From the NCBI GenBank assembly GCA_020860805.1, contig JAJBTP010000285.1:1-5686 (forward strand): DNA of 5,686 nucleotides, read 5' to 3'. Below, piece after piece: positions 1 to 5,686 of the stretch. A program made the position numbers and the translations under genes. Position 1 is the stretch's first letter. The number at the start of each line of letters is the position of its first letter. The notes under the pieces were generated by a model. The model was not told where the DNA came from, searched no databases, and worked only from the letters and a program-made list of their open reading frames with translations. Source of the DNA: Tannerellaceae bacterium (GTDB taxonomy: Bacteria > Bacteroidota > Bacteroidia > Bacteroidales > Tannerellaceae).

Positions 1-2
1 GT

Positions 3-680
3 TTATCTCTCACCGCACAGGAATTTATGTTACAGGGAAATATTAAAAGTAGTATGGGAGAACCTTTAGTCGGTGTTTCCGTAGTGCCTAAAGAAGGGGG
101 TACACCTGTTATTTCTGATCTCGATGGAAACTTTTGGGTTTCCGCAAAGATTGGGGATGTGCTTCAGTTTTCATATGTTGGTTTTGCAACCAAAGAGGTC
201 CGGGTCCGGAACTCTGCCATTTTATGGGTTATTATGGAAGATGAGGATAGTCTGGATACAAATGTGTATGCCGTAGGGTATTCAAACCGTAGGAAATCCG
301 ATGTAGCAAGTCCTATTGTAGGGATAACACCGGATGGTATAAACCAGGGTTGGAACACGACTGTTCAGGAAATGCTGATGGGCCGGATTGCCGGATTGAA
401 TGTAACTACGGATGGTGGTGCTCCTGGTACAGGTGCTGTTATGCGTATTCGTCAGGGAGCTTCTTTATCGGCCAATAGTGAACCCTTAATTGTAATAGAT
501 GGATTCCCTATAGATCATTCAGGAATTACAGGTTTAGCAAATCCTTTATCGATCATTAATCCGAATGATGTTAAATCTTTTACTATACTTAAAGATGTTA
601 CAGCTTCAGCGATTTATGGACAACGCGGAGCAAATGGGGTGATTCAGATTACAACTAAAAAAGGCAAAGTAGGGGAATAA
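3..680 (+). CDS. SusC/RagA-type TonB-dependent transporter, N-terminal segment (5'-partial, ends at a frameshift)
   Basis: This is the N-terminal part of an outer-membrane nutrient transporter of the SusC/RagA family, which imports ligands with TonB energy. The frame is open to the left edge. The first visible residues, LSLTAQEF, look like the end of a signal peptide, so the ATG at 27 is probably internal and the true start lies upstream. Counting from that ATG, residues about 3-75 form a carboxypeptidase-regulatory-like beta domain (GEPLVGVSVV, DLDGNF, FSYVGF). A TonB-box-like VYAVGYS follows at 80-86. A plug domain spans about 90-210 (GRIAGLNV, EPLIVIDGFPI). The SusC signature region is at 171-214 (NPLSIINPNDV, ILKD, AIYGQRGANGVIQITTKKGK). 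No STN domain is visible between the signal peptide and the first domain, which argues against FecR/ECF-sigma control. The frame ends at TAA 678-680 exactly where the family continues, so this is one half of a broken gene, not a complete protein. Family assignment is very secure. Confidence 0.93.
   Translation, partial: LSLTAQEFMLQGNIKSSMGEPLVGVSVVPKEGGTPVISDLDGNFWVSAKIGDVLQFSYVGFATKEVRVRNSAILWVIMEDEDSLDTNVYAVGYSNRRKSDVASPIVGITPDGINQGWNTTVQEMLMGRIAGLNVTTDGGAPGTGAVMRIRQGASLSANSEPLIVIDGFPIDHSGITGLANPLSIINPNDVKSFTILKDVTASAIYGQRGANGVIQITTKKGKVGE
672..680 (+). other. Frameshift junction in the SusC gene (one extra base, premature TAA)
   Basis: The upstream frame reads KKGKVGE and stops at TAA 678-680. 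The downstream frame opens after a TAG at 670-672, so the shift must lie between about 670 and 680. A run of four G sits at 672-675. Dropping one G gives KVGNKPTVSY and dropping the T at 678 gives KVGEKPTVSY; both match how SusC proteins continue after the signature region. The change is one extra base. It could be a true mutation or a read error. Confidence 0.85.
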
Positions 681-2919
681 ACCCACTGTTTCTTATCATG
701 GAAATATGTCTGTCAGTACCCTGGGTTCACGGAATAAAACAGATGTGATGACAGGTGATGAGTTTCGCCGGATGGCTACTAACAGATATCAGAATAATAG
801 CGGGATTTTATCTCTGCTGGGAAAAGAAAATACAGATTGGCAAAAAGAAATTTACCGGCAGGCGGTTAGTACTGACCATCATGTAAGTGTTTCGGGAGGA
901 TTGGATTTTATGCCTTACCGTATTTCTATGGGTTATACTAATCAGAGTGGAATTCTGAAAGAGTCCGGTTTTGATAGATTTACAACAACTGTACAACTGA
1001 ATCCAACGCTGTTTAATGACCACCTGAAGTTTACTATCCAGGCGAAATATATGCATGCAAAAACTTCATTTGCCGATCCACAGGCTATTAAATCATCCGT
1101 TTATATGGACCCAACACAACCTGTCTATAATCCGGATGGAACCTATTGGCAATGGATGCAGGATGGTGAAGTAAATCTATATGCAACTCCTAATCCGGTT
1201 TCTTTACTGGAACAATCAGATGAAAAAGGGCAGGTCAACAATTTCATGGGACAGATAGGTGCTGAATATCGCTTTCATTTTGCCCCTTCTTTGAAAATAG
1301 TGGCAAATATGGGAATTGACCAAAGTACCGGGAAACGTACATTTAACAGTGTATCCCCTTTTTACGGATATACCGGGGAGGAAGGGTCTTATTATTATGA
1401 TGAAAAGTCTGAAAAGAAAAACTACCTTTTTAATGCTTATTTGCAATGGAATCATACCTACAGAAGGAACCGTCTGGAAATGATGGCCGGATATGAGTGG
1501 CAACATTTTGATGAAACAGATAAGCGTTCCGGACGCGATATAATATCCGGTACTTATCGTTATAGTAATATTTACCAGACAGCTTTGTTTGGCAGGGTTC
1601 ATTATACGCATCGTAATAAATACATTGTTTCTCTGGAAGCACGCACCGGGCCAACTTACTCAGACATACATAAATGGGGTGATAATACATTCGGCGCTTT
1701 TACGTTGGGCTGGAAAATTAATGAAGAAGTTTTCCTGCGTAATTCCAGAACAGTGTCTAATTTGAAATTAAGAGGTTCGGTAGGTACAGCCGGACAAAAC
1801 GATATGAATTCTTACCGGAACTTTCCGGTTCCTGTTTCGCAAAAGAGAACAGAGGCAGATAATAAATATTATTTCGGAGACCAGGGATATAGCCTTCTTT
1901 CACCTTCTTATAATCCGGTTAATTATTATAATAGCTACTATTATAATGGTTATTATTATCAATATGGAATAAATAATCCTATTCCTGAAAGAACATTTAC
2001 TGTAAATGGAGGAATTGATTTTGGTTTCTGGAAAAACCGGCTGGCTGGTTCTGTAGATTATTATTACAGTACTACTTTTGATTTGTGGCCTAAATATCAT
2101 AAAACCGGAAATTACTGGGATTTTAACCGGTATTATAACTATTATGGGTATGCTCCGGATTGGGAACGGATGGGATTTGATGTTTCTTTGGATGTTCAAC
2201 CTATCCTAACTCAAAACTTTAGTTGGAATCTGGGTTTTAATTTCAATATAGCTTTTGCTGAACATGCCTATGATGATTGGTATAGTAATAACGGAACATC
2301 GGCACCTATTTCTATAGGAAATGGTGAATACATCCAGATTGCTGACGAGAGTCCTCATACATTTTATTTGTATAATTGGTATGATTCAGAAGGTGATTAT
2401 AATTATCGTAGTTACTATGGAAAACGGGCAACTCCCCGGATGATTATGTCATTAAATACAACATTCCGTTATAAGCATTTTGATTTAAGTATGATGTTTA
2501 GAGCACATCAGAATACGAATATATATAGCGAAGTATTGGCCGATCAGATTTATAATGGATATATGGATGTTTGGAATCCAAACGGTTATTTTACGAACCG
2601 TACCGGTGAAGTTCTCCGGAAACAATCGTATTCAAACGAGCACTATTTATTGAATGAATTTGTGGAAAAAGGTTCTTTTGTAAGATGTGATTATATTACG
2701 TTGGGGTATACACTACCAGCCATAGCTTCTATTATTACAGGCGGACGGGTATATGCAACTGTACAAAATCCGTTTGTTATAACCAGGTATGAAGGCCGTG
2801 ATCCGGAAGTGGGCTACATTACAGATTCCAGGACAGGCATGCGTAGTCCGGGTATAGATACAGGTAGTATGTATCCTCGTCCGGTATCTGTCGTATTGGG
2901 TTTAACACTTAATTTTTAA
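679..2919 (+). CDS. SusC/RagA-type TonB-dependent transporter, beta-barrel segment (continues after the frameshift)
   Basis: This is the rest of the same SusC gene, one frame over. Reading AAA at 679 as the first codon gives KPTVSYHGN, which follows KGKVGE naturally. The first ATG in this frame, at 706, lies inside a barrel strand and is not a credible start. The segment encodes about 746 residues of TonB-dependent receptor barrel. Recognisable family blocks are SGGLDFMPYRISMGYTNQSG, the FTLGWKINEEVFL strand, GGIDFGFWKNRLAGSVDYYY, GYTLP, RVYATVQNPFVITRYEGRDPEV and YPRPVSVVLGLTLNF. It ends in an aromatic residue (Phe), as expected for insertion by the BAM machinery. Joined over the frameshift, the visible protein is about 971 residues plus the missing signal peptide, close to normal SusC length. 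No further frameshift is seen. Odd points are tyrosine-rich stretches and a replaced DGSSRF-type motif. SusD follows after 21 bases, so the two are almost certainly co-transcribed. The substrate cannot be inferred. Confidence 0.92.
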   Translation, partial: KPTVSYHGNMSVSTLGSRNKTDVMTGDEFRRMATNRYQNNSGILSLLGKENTDWQKEIYRQAVSTDHHVSVSGGLDFMPYRISMGYTNQSGILKESGFDRFTTTVQLNPTLFNDHLKFTIQAKYMHAKTSFADPQAIKSSVYMDPTQPVYNPDGTYWQWMQDGEVNLYATPNPVSLLEQSDEKGQVNNFMGQIGAEYRFHFAPSLKIVANMGIDQSTGKRTFNSVSPFYGYTGEEGSYYYDEKSEKKNYLFNAYLQWNHTYRRNRLEMMAGYEWQHFDETDKRSGRDIISGTYRYSNIYQTALFGRVHYTHRNKYIVSLEARTGPTYSDIHKWGDNTFGAFTLGWKINEEVFLRNSRTVSNLKLRGSVGTAGQNDMNSYRNFPVPVSQKRTEADNKYYFGDQGYSLLSPSYNPVNYYNSYYYNGYYYQYGINNPIPERTFTVNGGIDFGFWKNRLAGSVDYYYSTTFDLWPKYHKTGNYWDFNRYYNYYGYAPDWERMGFDVSLDVQPILTQNFSWNLGFNFNIAFAEHAYDDWYSNNGTSAPISIGNGEYIQIADESPHTFYLYNWYDSEGDYNYRSYYGKRATPRMIMSLNTTFRYKHFDLSMMFRAHQNTNIYSEVLADQIYNGYMDVWNPNGYFTNRTGEVLRKQSYSNEHYLLNEFVEKGSFVRCDYITLGYTLPAIASIITGGRVYATVQNPFVITRYEGRDPEVGYITDSRTGMRSPGIDTGSMYPRPVSVVLGLTLNF
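1909..1968 (+). repeat. Tyrosine/asparagine-rich low-complexity tract in the SusC barrel (TAT/AAT codon runs)
   Basis: Twenty consecutive SusC codons contain ten Tyr (all but one TAT) and four Asn. At DNA level the stretch is an irregular run of TAT, AAT and TAC triplets, without a strict repeat unit. Related but shorter clusters lie at 2131-2151 and 2365-2418. In SusC proteins such segments between strands are often extracellular loops, where aromatic residues can contact ligand; that placement is inference here. Confidence 0.6.
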
Positions 2920-2940
2920 TAGGCATAACAGTTTAAAGAA

Positions 2941-3564
2941 ATGAAAACAATTAATATAGTATTCCGTCCGGTTATTTATGTAAGTGTGGTGGTTTTCCTG
3001 GGAATTTCATTTTCCTGTATGGATGATGTATATGAAAGTGAAAGTTCATTATGGGGATCACCGGGTCAAAATGAAGATTTTGATGAAGAAAGAGTATTTA
3101 CTTCTATTTATGCGTCTCTGGCTTTAACCGGACAGGATGTATTAGGAGGAAATGATGGGAAGTGGGAAGGAATGGGAAATATAGATAATTATGCTTTTTT
3201 CAGCACATTATTTTTATTAAATGAATTGTCAACGGATGAAGCTATCTGTACATGGGACGACTATGCCTTTACCCGTTTAAACTTTAATGAGTGGTGGAAT
3301 GATAACAGTGAACAGAATATAGCACTTAATTTTTTTAAGCGTCTGATGTATAACATCCATTTATGTAATCATTATCTGGAGAATATTGACGAATCCGGAA
3401 AGCTGGATGAACGGAAATTGGCGGAAGTATATTTCCTTCGTGCTTTAAACTATTATTATATGATGGATCTTTTTAATCCGGTACTTGAAATTTCAGGCAC
3501 CTGGAATCATCCGTTTTTTTGTAATAGAACAGGACTTGTTGTATTGGAGCCAGTTTATGTATGA
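2941..3564 (+). CDS. SusD/RagB-type surface lipoprotein, N-terminal segment (ends after a frameshift)
   Basis: This is the N-terminal part of the SusD/RagB ligand-binding lipoprotein that caps SusC at the cell surface. The ATG at 2941 is a clear start: it follows the SusC stop by 21 bases with an A-rich AAAGAA just before it, and it is followed at once by a lipoprotein signal peptide (hydrophobic residues 11-25, lipobox GISFSC, acylated Cys26). The Asp pair right after the Cys (CMDD) resembles the acidic lipoprotein export signal of Bacteroidota, which sends such proteins to the cell surface. Family blocks include LNELSTDEAICTWDD (about 93-107), LNFNEWW, and the helical pair ending in FLRALNYYYMMDLF (about 165-178), part of the TPR-like SusD N-terminal domain. 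From about residue 194 the frame departs from the family and stops at TGA 3562-3564, so the last 14 or so residues are probably out of frame. Confidence 0.9.
   Translation: MKTINIVFRPVIYVSVVVFLGISFSCMDDVYESESSLWGSPGQNEDFDEERVFTSIYASLALTGQDVLGGNDGKWEGMGNIDNYAFFSTLFLLNELSTDEAICTWDDYAFTRLNFNEWWNDNSEQNIALNFFKRLMYNIHLCNHYLENIDESGKLDERKLAEVYFLRALNYYYMMDLFNPVLEISGTWNHPFFCNRTGLVVLEPVYV
3514..3520 (+). other. Frameshift junction in the SusD gene at a run of seven T
   Basis: The switch from the first to the second SusD frame must occur between about 3464, where the second frame opens after a TGA, and 3564, where the first frame stops. The run of seven T at 3514-3520 is the longest homopolymer in that interval. 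Removing one T joins NHPFF to VIEQDLLYW and restores one frame across the gene. The site is a natural hotspot for polymerase slippage, transcript slippage and sequencing indels. The exact position is inferred. Confidence 0.75.
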
Positions 3565-4546
3565 ACCGACAACCGCTCCGTATGGACGGGCTGATCAGGC
3601 TGCTGCCTGGTTATTACTGGCTCGTTTATACCTGAATGCACCTGTTTATTATTACGGTAATTATTGGCATGAGGCTGAAAACTATGCCCGTAAGGTTATT
3701 GAATCAGGCTATCAGTTGGCTCCGGTATATGCTCATCTGTTTATGGCAGATAACGAAGGAAGCGCAGTAAATCAGGCTAACCGGGAAATAATTTTACCTA
3801 TACGTCAGCATGGTAGTGATACACGCGGATGGGGTGGTTCTACTTTTCTTATTGCTGCGACACATGCATATGATATGCCGGATTGGGGAACTGCCGAAGT
3901 GTTAGGCGCTATTCGTGCCCGTACTTCTTTAATAAAGAAATTTTTTCCGGAAATAGGATATGATTGGAGTGAGGAAAACGATGAAATAGACTTTTCAGAT
4001 GCTGGCGATGATAGGGCCTTGTTTCAATCGGAAGGAAGAAGCTTATATATTTATAATGTAAACGACTTCGTTCAGGGTTTTTCTGTAACCAAATGGAGTA
4101 ATTTGCGTGCTGACGGTACAGCAGCACATAATACAACGTATGCGGATACAGATATTCCTTTTATGCGTCTGAGTGAAGCTTACCTTATTTTAGCAGAAGC
4201 ATTGGCGATGCAGGGAAACCGGTACCAGGCAATACAAACAGTAAATGCACTGCGTAACAGGGCCAATGCACAGCCTTTGCGTTCGTATGATTTTAACACA
4301 AACGAAGAGCTGGCAATGGAAATTTTGAATGAACGTAGCCGTGAACTTTATTTTGAGGGCCATCGTCGTTCCGATCTCAGGCGTATGCGTACCATGGGCT
4401 ATTATCATTATACCAGAGAGTATAACGGAGAATATACCTGGGATTGGAATGGTGGGGATATGTATGGAACCGGGTATTGGGAAATACGGACTTATAATCT
4501 GACCAATTATTCAGGTATGTATGATTTAATGTGGATTGGGTATTAA
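3515..4546 (+). CDS. SusD/RagB-type surface lipoprotein, C-terminal segment (continues after the frameshift)
   Basis: This is the rest of the same SusD gene, one frame over. The frame is open from 3464, but its first possible start is a TTG at 3485 inside the gene and its first nearby ATG is 3557, so it has no start of its own. It carries the SusD core: YGRADQAAAWLLLARLYLNAPVY (TPR-like helices), EIILPIRQ with WGGSTFLI, FSVTKWSNLRADGT, the IPFMRLSEAYLILAEAL helix, ALRNRANA, and ILNERSRELYFEGHRRSDLRRM, typical of the C-terminal SusD_RagB domain. Joined at the T run, SusD would be about 534 residues, a normal family length. The stretch between NYYYMMDLF and YGRADQ is about 35 residues, which looks short. 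The last 15 or so residues (YNL followed by TNYSGM and DLMWIGY) lack the usual NPNL-QNPGY-like ending, although the final GY remains. Confidence 0.9.
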   Translation, partial: FFVIEQDLLYWSQFMYEPTTAPYGRADQAAAWLLLARLYLNAPVYYYGNYWHEAENYARKVIESGYQLAPVYAHLFMADNEGSAVNQANREIILPIRQHGSDTRGWGGSTFLIAATHAYDMPDWGTAEVLGAIRARTSLIKKFFPEIGYDWSEENDEIDFSDAGDDRALFQSEGRSLYIYNVNDFVQGFSVTKWSNLRADGTAAHNTTYADTDIPFMRLSEAYLILAEALAMQGNRYQAIQTVNALRNRANAQPLRSYDFNTNEELAMEILNERSRELYFEGHRRSDLRRMRTMGYYHYTREYNGEYTWDWNGGDMYGTGYWEIRTYNLTNYSGMYDLMWIGY

Positions 4547-4551
4547 ATGAA

Positions 4552-4575
4552 GAGGGTGCCTGTGTGGACACCCTC
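4552..4575. terminator. Hairpin between convergent genes, likely bidirectional terminator
   Basis: GAGGGTG (4552-4558) is perfectly complementary to CACCCTC (4569-4575), giving a 7-bp GC-rich stem with a 10-base loop. It lies 5 bases after the SusD stop and 42 bases past the stop of the - strand gene, where it would serve both. No strong U tract follows on either strand (the + side continues CGATTGTCG, the - side TTCATTTAAT), so termination strength is uncertain. Confidence 0.6.
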
Positions 4576-4617
4576 CGATTGTCGATAACTATTTATTTCT
4601 TTAACTCCTTAAAATAA

Positions 4618-5628
4618 TTATTTTCCTACTAATTCTTTCAGTTTTTCCTGTAATTTCTCTCCTGTCAGGTTCCGGGCTATAATTACTCCGGACGGATCAA
4701 TCAGAAAATTGGCTGGGATAGCACGAACACCATATAATTTAGCGGGTTCACTATCCCAGTATTTTATATCTGAAACCTGTGTCCAGGTCAGGCCATCTTT
4801 CTCAATGCCCTGTTTCCATGCATTTGCATCTTTATCCAGAGATACGGCAAATATATCGAAACCTTTTGTATGATATGTATTATAAGCTGTTACCAGATTT
4901 GGATTTTCACGGCGGCAGGGACCGCACCAAGAGGCCCAGAAATCCAGTAATACATACCCTTTACCGGTATAATCCGAAAAACGGATTGTTTCTCCTTCCG
5001 GACTAAAAGAGGTGAAATCCGGAGCTTTATTACCAACAGCTACTTTTTGAAGTGTTTTGATATGTTCTTCCAGTGCTTCCACATACGCCGTATGATGAAG
5101 AGAGGGATCCAGTTTGTGGAGTGCAGCTGTAATTTCATCTTCATCCATACGGTATGAATAGTCTCTGTAAAGAATATAGGCAGAAACAACAGAAGCCGGA
5201 TTAGCAACGAGGAACGAATCTAAATTAAAGCTTTTCTTATTTGCTTTCTGATAGCTGACAAACAAATCCTGTGAAGGAGAACCGGTGGCAGTAAAACTGC
5301 GCTTATCAGCTGTGTCAATAATAACTTCTATTGGTTTATTTTCTAAAAAGAGGAAATAAGGACTGAACGCTTCATTCCGGTCTAATGTCAAACCATATAA
5401 ATCCGGTTGTTCTATATTTCCTGTAAAGGTGAATCTACCGTTTTCAATTTTTGCAGAATCAATAATAAAAAACATTTTATTACGGAAGTTTTGCAGATAA
5501 ATCGTTCCTGATTCCTGATTGATTGTCCCCTGAATAATAAATTCCGAATCTGTGGAACCGGAGGAACCGGAATTACAGGACACAGCTATTGCCAGAAACA
5601 ATAAGCATATAAGTTCTTTTACTTTCAT
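4618..5628 (-). CDS. TlpA-like thioredoxin-fold lipoprotein with DUF4369-like N-terminal domain
   Basis: This is an intact 336-residue envelope thiol-disulfide oxidoreductase. The ATG at 5628-5626 is the best start because a short lipoprotein signal follows at once: KVK, hydrophobic residues 6-16, and lipobox LAIAVSC with Cys18, then a Ser/Gly-rich linker. Residues about 28-125 (FIIQGTI, IYLQNF, DSAKIENGRFTFTGNI, YFLFLENKPIEVIID) match the DUF4369-type beta domain common in Bacteroidota. Residues about 130-195 are a helical linker. The thioredoxin domain spans about 198-336: APDF at 202-205, LLDFWASWCGPC with redox Cys235 and Cys238, and the cis-proline at IPANFLID (Pro305). All key residues are present, so it is probably active. 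The family reduces or isomerises disulfides in the periplasm; a specific substrate cannot be named. There is no acidic pair after Cys18, so it probably faces the periplasm. It converges on the SusC/D pair and is transcribed separately. A resA-like name would be possible, but I do not assign it. Confidence 0.92.
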   Translation of the reverse strand: MKVKELICLLFLAIAVSCNSGSSGSTDSEFIIQGTINQESGTIYLQNFRNKMFFIIDSAKIENGRFTFTGNIEQPDLYGLTLDRNEAFSPYFLFLENKPIEVIIDTADKRSFTATGSPSQDLFVSYQKANKKSFNLDSFLVANPASVVSAYILYRDYSYRMDEDEITAALHKLDPSLHHTAYVEALEEHIKTLQKVAVGNKAPDFTSFSPEGETIRFSDYTGKGYVLLDFWASWCGPCRRENPNLVTAYNTYHTKGFDIFAVSLDKDANAWKQGIEKDGLTWTQVSDIKYWDSEPAKLYGVRAIPANFLIDPSGVIIARNLTGEKLQEKLKELVGK

Positions 5629-5658
5629 ACGTTTATTCTTAAAATATATATTTGCCTA

Positions 5659-5685
5659 CAAAGTACCAACTATTTTAAGCAACAA
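5659..5685 (-). promoter_or_regulatory. Possible Bacteroides-type promoter of the TlpA-like gene
   Basis: On the - strand, TACTTTG (5665-5659) resembles the Bacteroides -7 box TAnnTTTG with one base fewer between TA and TTTG. A TTG at 5685-5683 lies 17 bases upstream, a little closer than the usual 19-21 for the -33 box. The ATG is 30 bases downstream of the -7 box, allowing a short AT-rich leader without a clear ribosome-binding site. The match is imperfect and the window ends here, so this is tentative. Confidence 0.35.
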
Positions 5686-5686
5686 T

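Noticed and set aside
164..2199. Several - strand open frames of 64-131 codons opposite the SusC gene
   Set aside because: They lie antisense to a well-conserved coding frame, show no recognisable motif, and are biased in composition (Ile-rich where the + strand is TAT/AAT-rich), as expected for shadow frames.
1909..2418. Diversity-generating retroelement target in SusC
   Set aside because: There is no reverse transcriptase or template repeat in the window, the tract is mid-gene rather than C-terminal, and the Tyr/Asn bias fits low complexity better than adenine randomisation.
3485..3487. TTG as a start codon for a separate C-terminal SusD protein
   Set aside because: It lies inside the SusD gene, has no signal peptide or ribosome-binding site, and the protein begins mid-domain; a frameshift explains it better.
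670..3520. Programmed ribosomal frameshifting to join the SusC and SusD halves
   Set aside because: Both joins need a skip of one base (+1). There is no classical -1 slippery heptamer with a pseudoknot, and SusC/D genes are not known to use recoding.
3909..4571. Short - strand open frames opposite SusD, and a short + strand frame (4779-5006) opposite the TlpA-like gene
   Set aside because: They are shadows of conserved genes, with no start context or domain of their own.
4547..4588. A 13-codon frame (ATG at 4547) just after the SusD stop
   Set aside because: It overlaps the terminator hairpin and is too short to support; a chance frame.
4600..4613. AT palindrome TTTAA-CTCC-TTAAA
   Set aside because: Only five A-T pairs; too weak to call a terminator or operator next to the stronger hairpin at 4552-4575.

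Overview
The window carries a SusC/SusD-type outer-membrane nutrient-uptake pair on the + strand and, facing it on the - strand, a lipoprotein thioredoxin of the TlpA type. This combination, the AT-rich sequence, the lipoprotein signals and the lack of strong Shine-Dalgarno sites before the starts point to a member of the Bacteroidota, most likely the order Bacteroidales. The genus cannot be told from this sequence.

Layout: bases 1-2919 hold a SusC/RagA-type TonB-dependent transporter whose 5' end (most of the signal peptide and the start codon) lies left of the window. The reading frame is broken once near 672-680, where one extra base leads to a TAA at 678-680; the barrel then continues in the next frame to 2919. 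After 21 bases the partner SusD/RagB lipoprotein starts at 2941. It too is broken by one extra base, most plausibly in a run of seven T at 3514-3520, and continues to 4546. Bases 4547-4617 are the convergent intergenic region with a 7-bp GC-rich hairpin at 4552-4575. Bases 4618-5628 (- strand) encode an intact 336-residue lipoprotein with a DUF4369-like N-terminal domain and a C-terminal thioredoxin domain with WCGPC. Bases 5629-5686 are its leader, with a possible Bacteroides-type promoter.

Working together: SusC would be the TonB-driven outer-membrane channel and SusD the surface lipoprotein lid that captures the ligand, so the pair would import a glycan or peptide. The ligand cannot be named because no hydrolase, protease or regulator is in view. 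The TlpA-like protein would handle thiol-disulfide chemistry in the periplasm and may be independent of the pair.

Main point of interest: two neighbouring genes of one operon each carry a single +1-base frameshift, and both proteins show local departures from family consensus and tyrosine-rich stretches. Decay of the locus, homopolymer sequencing error and slipped-strand phase variation are all possible; the sequence alone does not decide. I see no mobile element, CRISPR array, RNA gene or clearly new system here.
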